Shown in pieces: positions 34,211 through 46,842 of a stretch of DNA of 64,000 nucleotides (the stretch's first letter is position 1; the number at the start of each line of letters is the position of its first letter). This DNA comes from Agrypnia vestita (taxonomy: Eukaryota; Arthropoda; Insecta; Trichoptera; Phryganeidae), in the NCBI GenBank assembly GCA_016648135.1, contig JADDOH010001546.1, forward strand, positions 107,225-171,224. Reading direction: 5' to 3'. The notes under the pieces are model-generated. The model ran no database searches. It was not told the origin of the DNA and saw only the letters and a program-made list of their open reading frames with translations. The position numbers and the translations under genes were made by a program.

Positions 34211-35806
34211 GCAACATGTTCAATAGAACATAGTACAATATAATATGTGTACATTAAAAAATACCGCAACTTAAAATAAACACAGCAAAATAATAGAACA
34301 ATCAAAATTGACTTAGGTATTTGTTTGTTTCGGATCATAAGAGGGCATGAACTGTTAAAAAATTATCTGAATAGATTTGGCATCATTCAATATTGAAACA
34401 CAAAATTTAAAAATATCTTCTTGTGGATGGAATTCGCAGGACAATAATGCAAATAGAAAAAATGAAAACACCTTCATTATAACCAAGATAATTTTACTTT
34501 ATTATCATATTAAAAACAGTACACCTAAATATTTATGAAATAAAAAAGAACCTACACAATAGGATGAGTTTTGTTGTTGCTAAAAGCACATTAAAAAAAA
34601 TACATACATACGAAGGAAACTGTTGTAAAAAAGATTTTATTGAAGCTACACATAATACATCTTGATTTTATCTATATTAAGTAAAAATCTACTATTTAGT
34701 AAACATGTGTAAATATAATATTATGTATTTTTAAAAACAGTACCTACATAATTATTACTTTTCTTTAACCTAAATACCCAGCAACACAAAAATCTGGATT
34801 ATCAGCAGTGCCCAAGAAAAATTAATTATTTTTAATAAATCTTATTATCGCAACATTGTTGTGACATGTTTATTTTAAAAAAATGTCAATTTACGCATCA
34901 TAATAACCGCCCCATCATAATAACTGTACATAACGCTCTTATTTCTCTGTGGTTGGCTTATTTTAAATACTGTATATTACAAAATAAAGTTAACAGAAGC
35001 TTATCAAACAATACTTTTTATCATCTCATTTTGCGAATTCACTGAGATTTCGGCATATTTTTATTTACTCACAATTAATTGGTTTAAAAGTGAAATACAT
35101 GAATCTATTTTTTTTTAATATTTAACAATAATTTTCATAAATCTGACAATGATATTTAGTACAACTATGTGGAACTAGTATCTATTGCTACGGATAAATA
35201 AAGAAACACAAAGATGCCTATATTTATAAATCTTATATTTTCTATAATAGTTGCATAAACTAGTGTTGTAATAAAAGGCCACATTACAAATAGTACATTA
35301 ATCTCATAAATGTAATAAAGTTTACAGAATGTTTGTATAATAATGAAATTCTTCATACAATTGTCTTTAACATCATGCAACACCTCCTAACAGCTTTTAA
35401 TAATAAAAAATACAAAAATTATTTTCTTATGCCCTAATCGCTCTCAATTTTTATCACCGTATCTTAATAAGTTATCATATTTTATCTACATCCAAAGTAG
35501 GTTTTCACGGCCATCAACTGATCAACATGATCTTCTGATAGTCGATATATTCTGTCATTGATGGTTAATTAGAAAATTCAGAAAATCAATCAGATCTGTT
35601 AAATTAATTATATTCTTTGGGAGTAAACAATTTTTTCATTTTAGTTATTTTTGTTTTAAAATATCATGTAACAAAATATGAAATTGTTTAGTTTTTTTAC
35701 TTACCGTCCAAGACATGACTAGCAATATGATTTTGTGTGGCCTGTCTATTTACTTTCCAATTTAGTGTGCAAATTAATAATCCTTTTGTATACTTGTTTC
35801 TACATA
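34211..35806. other. Gene-free AT-rich spacer
   Basis: No exon, RNA gene or repeat family was recognised. Confidence 0.4.
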
Positions 35807-36187
35807 CAGTATCAAACAGATTAATTGAAACAAAACTTTTTTTTTATAAATTTGGTAACAATTTCTTTGATTGCATGGTAACAATGTCGCTCTTTTGACA
35901 TTTAATTCATATTGGCGTATCTCACGGGAGTGCAGTGAGAACAAGAAGCATGACTTTTTCTGAAGCGCATATTTTGAAAAGAAACTGAAATAGGAGATAT
36001 ATGTACATATTTCGTAATTTTACTATCACCATAATTAATATATTGTTCAGATTTAAAGATTTCATAATATTCTGCTGGATAAATATATAATTTCAATTTA
36101 TTTTTTCTAAATACATATATGTTTAAATAAAAGTCATGGTTCTTAATATCATTGAAAGATTTGGCAGATACTTCGTGGTGCAACATT

Positions 36188-36393
36188 ATAATTTAAAATA
36201 TGTTTTACTTTACTTTGTAATACACACACACACAAAATGAGTTATTAAATTACTACTATAGTTTCGAGGAGCAGTCCCTCATCAAAACTGATCAACTCAT
36301 CAAGACTGCTCCTCTCAAAACTATAGTAGTAATTTAATAACTCGTATTGTGTGTGTATTACAATGTAAAGTAAAACATATTTTAAATTGTTAT
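36188..36393. repeat. Long palindrome inside the Tc1 element
   Basis: Arms of roughly 85 bp (TTTAAAATATGTTTTACTTT ... ACTATAGTTTCGAGGAGCAGT and inverse) meet around CTCATCAAAACTGATCAACTC. Outward similarity continues: GCTTCTTGTTCTCACTGCA right of 36393 is the inverse of 35930-35952, so the left arm has gained 35954-36186. Confidence 0.8.
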
Positions 36394-36589
36394 GCTTCTT
36401 GTTCTCACTGCAAGCCCATGCATATCTCGTAGGTTATGTCAACATGTTTTTAAGATTGGTTGAGGTATTTTTTGCCTTTTTTGTTATTTTAATGACAGTT
36501 GTTAGATTTTGGCATTTCGACAGTACCCAGTTCGATTAATGTATCCATGAATAAGCAGACAGTGATGATGACAATGTCCAAGCATACAA

Positions 36590-37090
36590 CTAAAACTCAA
36601 AGAGACACTGCGCACGAGGTTGTCTTCTCACATTATTCAAACCATGAAACACCCTCTCAACAAAACATTCTGGGGATGTTTCTCCTATTATGGACCAGGG
36701 TCGCTTATTCCAGTAACTGGAATGATGAATAGTAAGTAACAAGTATCCGCCAATGCTACTGGAAAGGATGCTACCAGAGATGCAAAAACGATGGCCGAAT
36801 GGCGAAGGGATATTTTAGGAGGATATAGACTCCTTCCACACGTCTAAAAAAATTGTGAAATTGTTCGCAGAGACCAATTACCATATTGGACTAGCCAGAC
36901 ATAAACCCAATAGAAAATCTATGGGCAATCTGTAAGAATCTCCAAACTTGCATTTCTTGGTTTTTATGGTGGAAAAGCTCATTTCGTCTATAATTGAGAT
37001 ATGGTTTCAAGACGAAAAAATAGTGACCACATACCAATACTTCATTGAATCAATGCCAAGAAGGGTAAAATATTTGCTTAAGATCAAATG
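36590..37090 (+). pseudogene. Tc1 transposase remnant
   Basis: Recognisable pieces in shifting frames are WGCFSYYGPGSLIPVTGMMN, MQKRWPNGEG, HTSKKIVKLFAE and KPNRK-MGNL. They correspond to the catalytic core of Tc1 transposases (VWGCFSY-G-G-L, QD-A--HTSK, PDLNPIENLW). The catalytic blocks are broken by frameshifts and stops. Confidence 0.75.
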
Positions 37091-37196
37091 AAGTCACATT
37101 AAATATTAGTTTATAATATTTAATTATAATTTTTTAAAAATGACAAAAGATTTTCCTAAATTTTTTATCTTGTTTCAATTAATCTGTTCGATACTG

Positions 37197-37996
37197 TAGT
37201 TATGCAGAGTCTAGGGTTCTAATAGAAGTACTTTGTGCAACTAAAAGTAGGAATAAAAATATTTTTATATCTTTAATGTATGAATTGTTCTAGGTGTGAC
37301 TTTCAGGTTGACTTATTTTTAATGCAGCCCTTAGGGTACCCAAAATTGGACAGCACTGGCTTACTTCGGATGAAATTAAAAGAACTTCTAATAAAGAATT
37401 TGTTAAATATTTTTATATTAAAAAAATTATATGCATTATTATATCAATATTAAAAATAAAACAAAAGCATTTGGTCCCAAGAAAACCACTCCAAATATTT
37501 CAAACAATGTCTACTATTTCTAAAAATAAAATTCGCTTTGCTCAAATATCCGCAAATCAAAAATCGACACAGTGTACTCCGAAATGAAACTTAGAACCTT
37601 GATATTTTTCTTGGCTGAAAATATTAATGGGTTTGATTTTGAGCTTTTCTTTCATAAAAGCAACCATGACACTATTAAATTCAAATATAAAATCTATGAT
37701 TCCACAAGCTATTGTGTATTACTCTTGAGATTTTATAACTACCACTAGGAATTCAGTACTAGTAATTACAATATAGATTATTTAATTTTCTTCCAAAGTT
37801 TCCATAAATCCATAAAGTACATGGTATATTTTCTTATAGAATTCTTGAAATTTACATGAATTAATTTCTAATATTCATAACACCAATATTATATTAAGTG
37901 ACCAACTCTTATAATCTTTCTGCAACAAAATTAATAAGAGTAATTATATAGATCTATATAGAGTATCAACTCAAAAAGTTAAATATTGCACACCGA
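37197..37996. other. Gene-free AT-rich spacer
   Basis: Nothing coding or repetitive could be supported. Confidence 0.4.
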
Positions 37997-38141
37997 GGCA
38001 CGGTTGCATCGTGTTGGATTAAAGTAAAAGTTTGTTTAAAGCATAGATTTTTACGGAAACGGGTTGTTTGATTGGTGGAGAATGCAAAAGCTATGCTTTA
38101 AACAAACTTTTACTTTAATCCAACTTGATACAACCGGGCCT
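37997..38141. repeat. MITE family X, copy 2
   Basis: The best-preserved copy: GTGTTGGATTAAAGTAAAAG with inverse CTTTTACTTTAATCCAAC, plus GTTTAAAGCATAG and CTATGCTTTAAAC. Its right-hand sequence ACTTTAATCCAACTTG gives the uninterrupted version of the site split in the MRM2 intron. Confidence 0.8.
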
Positions 38142-38228
38142 GAGTCTAGACTGTTATGTAATAGATTTATTTATGTATGTACATATTTAAAAAAATCATC
38201 AAATCGGTTGCTGGGTAACTTCCTCTAA

Positions 38229-38641
38229 TAGGCATGATGACAGATTTTGAAAGTCTTCTATAATGTAGGCACACGTCCAATATTACCGAAAATAACATTA
38301 TTTCAGTAATAAACTAAGTTTTTACGCAAATAATTGCATTTTCATCTACCTATTTTTAATTTCGCGTAAAAACGCCTGCAGCTGTCATTTCGTCTACGTG
38401 ACGTCAAGCATTGGTAAACATTGCATTGTGTCTATGACAACAGTTCAAAGACATAGTGAAGGGTACAGAGGCATGACGTCATTCGCTCCAATTCGCTCTG
38501 ACCGCTCTGACTGACAAATGGCGGATTGTACAATTTTGTACTTTTATTTTATTAAAAATCTTATTTATCTCAATGTTTACATTAAAACTGGATCATTTTT
38601 TTCATCCTTATTCTTTATTCTTATACTGTCATCATGCCCAT
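38229..38641. repeat. MITE with GGCATGATGACAG termini
   Basis: GGCATGATGACAG near 38232 is repeated in inverse orientation, CTGTCATCATGCC, ending near 38638. The roughly 400-bp interior is non-coding, with CG-containing motifs (ACGTGACGTCA). The target duplication is unclear. Confidence 0.6.
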
Positions 38642-38924
38642 TTTTGTTCTACAAGTGTCACATAATTGGTTGACCAAAGTTTGAGGAGTTCTTAAAATTT
38701 TGAGTAAAAAATAATTTTATAATTTGAGAACAGTTAAAGAGAACAATTTCAAACTTTTTTCAATAAAGCAATTTTTATTGGAGTATTTAAATTCATTCAT
38801 TTTACTACAAGTCAAATAAAACTATTAAAATCATGTGGCAAAAGTAAATTGAAAATTTTCGCTGCAAACTGTAAAAACATATTTATCTACTGTAAACATA
38901 CTGTATGACATGCTTGTTGGTCTG

Positions 38925-39095
38925 GTGGTTAAGGCATTTGCTTGGTTATCCAGTGGTCAGGCCGAGATTCAAGCCTCATTTCAGTCCAGTAGTATGTTAG
39001 TCCTATTTTTTATAACACAAGCATTTAGCTTAGTTAGAAAATAGTAAGACTATTGATGTGACACATTTTCTATGTATGTATCTTTATTTTTTAAT
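38925..39095 (+). repeat. SINE family S, copy with tRNA-like head
   Basis: TGGTCTGGTGGTTAAGGC (A-box type) and GAGATTCAAGCCTC (B-box type) precede the body shared with two other copies (TATAACACAAGCATTTAGC ... TTGATGTGACAC). Confidence 0.75.
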
Positions 39096-39690
39096 GAAAA
39101 AAATGTATGTATATAATAAAGCATACATAAAATAATGGACTGTCTTCTTCAAAGGAATTTGAATTTTTTTTCAAAATGTTAGACTAAGCAATAATTTGTC
39201 ATTTTTGACACGGGCATTTGCAGTATGTGCTATCGTTTATCACTGATGAGTTGAACACAAACATGTAAGTTTTGTTCAAAACAAGGCCAATGGTGTCAGA
39301 AGATATAAGGTACATAGAAGATAGAGATGATGCATAGCAATTAACTCTAAAGTGGCAGTGAAATGATTTAAAATTATATAATAATAAGATAATTACAGAA
39401 AAAATAAAAAAGTGAGGAAATTTTTTTGTTCGAAACCAATACTTTTTTCTAGCCCTGAAATTTGGACAACTAGCCGTGTGACACCAATATATTGACAGTC
39501 CCTACATAAACTCAGATATCTACCAAAAATGCATTTTTGACTTTTTTGTAACAGTGCATAGAAAATACTCTTTTCTGCCATTTTAAATAAGGATATGACA
39601 ATGATAAACGTCTTAAAAATCTAAAATAAATTAGCAGGTCATCAATAATTTTTAATATAAATATATCAATCGAGATAAAACTAGCGGTAC
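39096..39690. other. Gene-free spacer
   Basis: AT-rich; no exon or repeat family recognised. Confidence 0.35.
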
Positions 39691-40190
39691 ATAATGGAAT
39701 TCAGGTACCGACACTGACGAATGGAAGTGATGCCTGGAGCTGGCAGAAGAGGAATGAAAGTAGACTGAATGCAGTAGAGATGAGATCCCATAGACGTATG
39801 TGTAGCAAATCCATTTATGATAGAGTAAAGAATGAAGATATTAGGAATGAATGTAAAGCTGATCTTAACATAATTAATATAATTAAAAAAGGGTCGTACA
39901 GACGGTTTGGGCATGTTGAGTGAATGAATGAGGAAAGAATGGTAAGAAAGATATATAATGCAAGTATTGACGGCGCCAGAAAGATAGGGCGACCGTGGAA
40001 GACATGGCATGACCAGATTAACCAGATACTGCAAGATGGTCCCATTAAAAGCCTCAACAACCGGCAAGCTTGCATGCAAAGATGTATGACTGTGGATGAG
40101 GCGAGAATTGTACTTCAGAACAGAAGTGTGGCGCTCTATTTCCTCTGCTTACCCCCATGGAGAAATGGCGTAATGGTAAGTAAGTAAGAT
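39691..40190 (+). pseudogene. LINE reverse-transcriptase C-terminal region
   Basis: The plus strand reads WSWQKRNESRLNAVEMR, RRMCSKSIYDRVKNEDIR, RRFGHVE, a stop, then RKIGRPWKTWHDQI. This is the C-terminal region of a common arthropod LINE protein (ES-L-AAEM-FLRR ... RL-WFGHV ... GRP--RW-DQ). It ends in GTAAGTAAGTAAG, a short 3' repeat tail. An in-frame TGA near 39920 makes it inactive. Confidence 0.75.
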
Positions 40191-42264
40191 CATCTATGTA
40201 AAAAAATAATAATTTGGTCGGTCTTTACAAATATTTTGTATTATTATTATGGCTGCCAGCGATATCTTTAGGCTGCATTCGAAATTTAAAACAAATTTCA
40301 TTTTACAATCATATTACAGAGCCATATGTAAATTCTTCATTAGAAAACAACACTATCCGATAATTTTTGATTGACCGGTAACATAAAAATACAATTAGGA
40401 ATATAACACGATTTTTGTTTTTTCCACTAGCATATCTCAGATTAACACACAAAAACAGAGGTTTCCAAAACATATTGTGTGATACTCTAAAATAAACTAG
40501 TGGAAAAAAAGCAAAAGTAGTTTTTATTCTATAATTTATTCATAATTGTTAAAATAGATTTCCATAGATAAAAAGATATAAATTTCCATAGATAATAATT
40601 CCATAAAATAGATAAAAAGATTCACCACCAAATTCAATTACTCAAAAAATAAGCAACATCGCACACAGTGAGCAGTATATTTATTTATCTTGCCATGAAA
40701 AGAATAAGGTAGGTATATGAATTAATTTTAAAATCTACATGTATTCCTTAAAATACATAGTTTTTCGCAGTTAAAAATTATGAAAAAATCTTCAGTAAAG
40801 GTTTGCTACAATGCCACACTTAATTTACCGGTTTATATTTAGATGTAATGTGTCTCTGAACATGACAGAAACTGCAATAATTCTGTCTATTTGAAACAAT
40901 AAACAATTAAATAACTTTGTATTTAACTTCATAAAAGTAATTTTAGACATTATATATTGTAAACAGATGAATATTATATATTTGTAAATGAAGGAAGAGG
41001 AAACAAAATAAATCAACACATATTTATACAAAACATGATATTTCTCCCATAAGAATGTTTGACTGACCTACGGACAAGGAGGTCACAAAAATTCTTCAGG
41101 TAGCAAAATACACCCATTTAGTGAATATTGCAGATGTTTTGTAAAGTTTAACTACCACACTTTCTGGACAATCTTATGTATGTATACGGATGAGACTTGG
41201 TCTCATCTTGGAGATTTGTTCACAAGGGTAGGTATGTATCTGACATATCATTCTCCTTTACTTACAACATACAATGAACCATAGCTCTATGCAACTCTAT
41301 ACATTCCTTATGCAATTCAGTCTCATTTGTTTACGCCTACCACCACAGGTTATGTGCACCCATTTAATTTACCAAATATCTAAAAAACTAACTTTACAAA
41401 ATGTCAAAAATTGCATAATTTTTACTATACAAAATTTTTCATTTCATACTTTTGACAGCTGATATTTTAAATGATCACTTATTTAAGGCACCACATTCAC
41501 TGCTAGTGCATATTTCAGCATTTTTTAATGAAAATGTGGGTTTTTATTATTCATTTATTTTAGAATGTATATGATAGACTGCCATTTTTTTATGGCGATA
41601 ACATAGATAGAACCTCTGTTCTTATATAAAAGTAAGAAACTGAACATTATTTACAATAATTAAGAAAACAATAATAATTAATCGACAGGCTGCTGCCAAA
41701 AAATTTGTTTTAAGTGTCTTAGCCGAGATTAATTTTTACTGAATATTTATATGTACGCAGAATGTTTTTTATACTTATAAAGTTTACTTCATTATCGTGT
41801 ATCCGTACTAAGATAATTAAGAAATTTTCAATATTAATAAAGTTATAATTTTTTAAATTGCAAGAAATTTTTACATTTTTTGATGATTCTCAAACGATTT
41901 TTTTCATATAAAGAGATGATTTTAACAATAAATTGTATTTACTCCTGAACTTTGAGACTTCAAACGTTATTAAAACTTAGTTTTTTTTAAATTAAAAACA
42001 CATTCATTAATATGTAAAAATAAAAATTGGAAAGTATGAAATATGGTCAACAAATGATGCAGTTTTAAAATCAGATTCCGTGTGCCGTCGGTAGGAGCGG
42101 ACGCTTATTCGCGGCCGATTTCTTTTTCCATAAAAAATCACCATCATACGTGTTTTTATGTCAAATTCAATTCATCACATATAATAAGATTTTTTTAACT
42201 ATTTATATTTTATATGAATTTACTATTTTTGCTAATAATTATACATTAAACAAGTGTCAGGTAC
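40191..42264. other. Gene-free AT-rich region
   Basis: I found no exon that could be supported. A GC-richer patch at 42085-42130 (CGTCGGTAGGAGCGGACGC) lies next to the EF-hand-like exon but gives no coherent protein. Confidence 0.35.
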
Positions 42265-42756
42265 CTCCGTCACTATCCGATTTGGTGACCTTGAAGGCCT
42301 CGCGAAATTCACGGAGATTTATCTGGATTTATCATTGTAATTTGTAAGTCAAATGATGAAATCACTATGCGACATCATTTTTAAAATACAGATATGTAAA
42401 TGGTTGTTAATTTTTTTAAAATAATTTGAATTAAGTTAAATTCACAAGTGTTTTGACATTTTAGCCGAAAGTCTAAATAATACCTAAATGTGATTATCTG
42501 ACATAATTTTTAAATCAAAAAGCAGTGATGTAAGAAAAATGGTTGTTTACTAATTTTTTACAATACATAAATTATCGGAGAAATATAAATAGACTTTTTT
42601 TAAATTCTAGACTTAAAACATTCAGAATTCAGATAAAAAGTACGCGGAACAAGCTGATCCTGAGCATTTCCTTATATTTTAAACGTTGGTGCTCCATATG
42701 GTTGTCTCGTTTCCTCGCAGCCTTTCTGTCTTGCAACGAATACGTAAATATACACG
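42265..42756 (-). CDS. Possible EF-hand protein, two exons
   Basis: Tentative. Exon B (42322 down to 42265; acceptor AATCCAG, donor GTACCT) encodes INLREFREAFKVTKSDSDG. It resembles the entering helix and first loop of a calmodulin-type EF hand (EFREAFRLFDKDGDG), but with KSDSDG in place of the canonical D-x-D-x-DG. Exon A (42756 down to 42644; acceptor CACCAG, donor GTACTT) encodes 37 residues including the basic stretch DRKAARKRDNHMEHQRLKY. Exon A ends in phase 0 and exon B starts in phase 0, so they can be joined. Both exons are less AT-rich than their flanks. No start codon, further EF hand or stop could be placed, so this may be a pseudogene or part of a larger gene. Confidence 0.35.
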
Positions 42757-42868
42757 CTGGTGCAATATTTATCTGATTTGTTGATGTCTTGTTCTTATCT
42801 TGAAATAGCATGATCCATCAACGCAATTCGACACTTTAAAAGTTTGCAAAATGGATGACCAGCCTTAA

Positions 42869-43959
42869 GGCGATCGTCTAGCAGAATGAGCAAATTTCAC
42901 CATTTTTTCTCATATCTTCTCTTTCGTTTTTTATCACATTTTTGTAGGGACATATCTAATTTAAAAAATTTATTCATCAGGTTACATATATTTTAAATAC
43001 GAATATCTTATTAAAATGTCATAAACTAAATTAAATAATTGATTAATAAATTACCAAACCTTCGATGTTTTAAAAATGAAGAAAATTGCTCCACTTTGTG
43101 GGCCTTTTATGACTGAACGGCGTGTGAGATGTCTTTTTTATTCAATAATATTACAAAGTTAACGATTATCTTAAATTTGTTACAATTATAGAAAAACCTG
43201 TTAATACGTTTACATGCAATTTATGTTTTTTAAATTATTTTTATTTTTTGTGTTTTTTTCGATCCTTTTAAAATAGTTTATAACTTTTTTTCTTTAATAA
43301 ATTAAAGGAATAGACATTTTTATTTTAAAATTAATACAAAAAAAATCAAAAAATTATTCTCGATTTCAGATTTTAGCTATTTAATCAAGGCACTGCGTAT
43401 TGTGTCATAAATACGTTGCGTCTTGATTAAATATCTAAAATCAGGAATATCGACAAAGATTTAGATTTTTTTTTGTTTTTATTGTAAAATTATAATATCT
43501 ATTCTTTTGACTATTGAAGTAAAATGTTGTCAACCATGTAAAAAGAGTTGAAAAAGACCCACAAAAAAATAAAATATTTTTAAAAAACAGTATTTTTTAA
43601 AACATAAATTGCATGTAAACGTATTAACAAATTTTGCAATAATTATAAAAAATTTAAGATAAACGTTTACTTTATAATATTATTGAATAAAAAAGACATC
43701 TCAACACGCCGTTCAGTCATAAAAGGCCCATAAAGTCGAGCAATTTTCTTAATTTTTAAAACATCGAAGGTTTGGTAATTTATTAATCAATTATTTAATT
43801 TAGTTTATGACATTTTAATAAGATATTCGTATTTAAAATATATGTAACCTGATGAATAAATTTTAAAATTAGATATGTCCCTACAAAAATGTGAAAAAAA
43901 CGCAAGAGAAAATACGAGATAAAATGGTGAAATTTGCTCATTCTGCTAGACGATCGCCT
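42869..43959. mobile_element. 1.09-kb foldback element in a TTAA target
   Basis: The whole element is one long inverted repeat. The left end GGCGATCGTCTAGCAGAATG and right end CATTCTGCTAGACGATCGCC lie directly against TTAA on both sides (42865-42868, 43960-43963). The arms meet near 43414 in a smaller palindrome (TTTAATCAAGGCACTGCG / CGTTGCGTCTTGATTAAA). Arms differ by scattered substitutions and small indels. TTAA targets are typical of piggyBac and Kolobok-type elements. No protein is encoded. Confidence 0.88.
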
Positions 43960-43997
43960 TAAGTGGAGAAATGAAACATTATTATAAATATTTAAGA

Positions 43998-44213
43998 TAT
44001 TGGGTTAATGCAAAAGCTCTTTTCAAAAAAAATTCTTCAAATTGATGAATACCATATGTTTCTAAACTATTCTATTGTATAAAGGAAGCTTTCTTTTCAA
44101 AGAAGTTATAACAACCGATGGAACTTATATTGATTGAAAAATAAAAAAATCACAAAAAAAAATGTTCATTGCTCATAAAAAAAATGTCACAACTTTTGCA
44201 TCAACCAATTGGA
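43998..44213 (+). mobile_element. Internally deleted mariner-like element
   Basis: Ends resemble mariner terminal repeats (TTGGGTTAATGCAAAAG and its counterpart CTTTTGCATCAACCAA). The interior retains a scrap reading GVITTDGTYID, close to the C-terminus of mariner transposases. About 216 bp, non-autonomous. Confidence 0.55.
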
Positions 44214-45975
44214 TGTTCATTTTCTTATTAGTTTTTAAAATAGATATACCTAATCTACATCAATATTCTTACAATATTTTAAACTAATCCAAGTGCTATA
44301 AAAATAGGAATTTGCTAATTTGATGATTTTCCAGAACAAGAATCGAATCACCAGAACACCAGGCTCTTCTTGTTAGACCAAACAAAGCCTTAAATCAAGC
44401 ATTATCTGTTAAAAACTTTTGGATCCGGCAGCAACGAAAACATCAAATTTTCTCGATTAAAGAAACAAATTTTAATGAAAGAGTACATTGGGTTTATTAG
44501 TCTGTTTTATAATGCATCCCTTTTTGGTTGTGGTTGTGTATACAAAAATTATTATCCAGAAAATATGAAAGATACATAGATATCTTATTTAACATATGCA
44601 ATTAACATGTATAATAAAAGTAACATAAAGTATTTCAATTTCATACCACATTGATAATCAAAGTGCGTCAAAAATCTATCACAGAATAAAACCAGTTTCA
44701 CAGCAAAATCGGAAAAATATCAAAACGCTTATAGTTTTTGATTCCCAAAATTTCAATTGCTAGGCCAACATAAATGAAGAACTGGAACATATAAAAGACA
44801 GCAAATTTTAAGGTAGATAGAAAATAAAAATTCCAAATATTAATCTTGGTGAATTCCTTTAGATAAATAATCTAATGGATAATTGATGTTATATGTTATT
44901 GGGCAATGCAAAAATTATTACAAAATATATTTTTCAATTTTTTTCAAAACAATAATTGAATGTGCATAAATAAGTGTTTAATTTATGCAACTAAAGAAAA
45001 AATAATCTATAAATCACATAATTCTACATTGACATGCCGCAATATGATAAAAGGAATTTTGAAATTTATTAGACAGGCGGTTGTTCTGGATAATTCCAAT
45101 TGTGCAATATAACATGTGACAACCAAATAATTGTCATTAACTTTATTTAATAGTTTTAAGACATAAGAAAATATAACAATGAACATGTGTGTATTTTCAT
45201 TTATTCATGGTCAGCAGACAACTACGAAATAACATTGATTATCTAAAATATAATGTTGCAATCATTATTTTTCAATTAGGTATGTACAATTTTGCTAAAA
45301 AAAATTCTTGTGATTCATTAAAATGTAAACAAATTTTAATTGTGATTTTATTATACACCACCACTACTTGGCAAGTATAAGCTATGAGAACAAATATTAA
45401 TTCCATGTTGTTATGGTATTTTTTTTTTTTGATAACTGGGCACTGATCACTGATATTTTAGAAAAGAACTTTAAGATTAAAGGTCAAAGCTAAGAGATAT
45501 GTTGTCTATTGATTTATAAAATACATAATTATATACTAATTTTTGAGGCTGTAAAAACCTTTCAGTTGTCTTTGGCTTTAATATTCCATATATTAAAGTC
45601 GCTACTGTATCAAAAAAATATGCTCGAGTTTTTATAACATGAAAAAATAAAAAAAATTAAAAATAATATTAAGCCACTTGTTATGTTAAGTCTTGTCATA
45701 AAATGGCCAAGTCAAAGAAAGGATTGGGAAGTACGAAGAAATTCATCTGAAATCCAGTTTTTAGTCGAATTTTGTTTTACCCAATCTTCAACATCTCTAT
45801 ATTCTGACTCAATTTAGACAAGAATTTTTATTATCAAATACAAATAAAACTAATAAAAAACTTTGGTACAGTTAAAAGATACTCATTTTGGCTAACTGAG
45901 TTTTTAAGTAGAAAAAAAGGATTGATTATATGTATTTTTTGTAAAATACTGTAAAAAAAAACCATAGATAAGATA
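44214..45975. other. Gene-free AT-rich region
   Basis: No exon recognised. TTGGGCAATGCAAAAATT near 44899 looks like another isolated mariner-type terminus. Confidence 0.35.
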
Positions 45976-46643
45976 GGGGAGACTGGGGACACTTGATCGT
46001 TATGGGGGACTAGGTATACGAGATTTACAGAACTTCTGTGAACATTGCTTTATTTTTGATTTACAATATTAGTTATCTATTTACCCGCTAACTTTTAAAA
46101 GTAGTTACATCAGTTAAACTTGACAATTGTACAGATGGCGGAGGGTTTGGTGTTTGTTACTGAAGACACATATTTTTCTTTGCTTTTTAATTTGATTAAA
46201 CAGTTATTTAGAAAAGATGTTAGAGATGCTTAAGTCTCCAACACAAGTCATTTTCAAGTTCAAGTCATTTTCATTTTCAAGAAGTTTTCAATTTCGCACA
46301 GGAAAAGAAGGAAGTCAATTTTTTTTTTATAAATAACATTTTCTCTCCTCAACCTGGTTAGGGGATACTTGGTACACGTTTTTATGGGAGACTTGATTTC
46401 CCTGGATCAAGTCATCCGTAGTGTGGGGAACAAGTCTTCCATATATATGGGAAACTTGGTACCATTCCCTTCCTCTACTGTTGGTGGGATAGTTAAAAAA
46501 TGTATAAACCAATATAAATGATTATTATACCAAGTATAGCCAATTAAATTCCACATCTTTGAAAATACTCAAAGTAGTATCAGTAGTACAATAAGGGAAT
46601 TAGAGGTGAAAAACAAAAGGGGGATCAAGTGCCCCTAGTCTCC
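45976..46643. mobile_element. MITE with about 25-bp TIRs in a TA target
   Basis: Left end GGGGAGACTGGGGACACTTG and right end CAAGTGCCCCTAGTCTCC are inverse copies. Both are flanked by TA (45974-45975, 46644-46645), as in Tc1/mariner-type elements. Several GGGGACTTGGTA-like motifs are repeated inside. Non-coding. Confidence 0.8.
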
Positions 46644-46842
46644 TATGTATAAAAAAGAATCGTAGACGATAATGTCGAAAGTCATACATATATGAATAAC
46701 AGTTAAATTTAAAAAGCATGTTTAAGTGGGTTTTGTATAAAAAATGAAAGCGGACTTAAAACTACATAGCTATGGCCCGAGTATGGTGCAATGTTATAAA
46801 TCATATAAATTTATATAACCTATAAACATAAGAGAAATAACT

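Larger units (their letters stand above)
35807..37196 (+). mobile_element. Tc1-like DNA transposon, decayed
   Basis: Terminal inverted repeats of about 28 bp start CAGTATCAAACAGATTAATT at the left and its near-complement at the right; both ends are flanked by TA. The plus strand carries a broken Tc1 transposase. A foldback of about 200 bp and a 233-bp asymmetrical block (35954-36186) lie in its 5' half. Confidence 0.85.
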
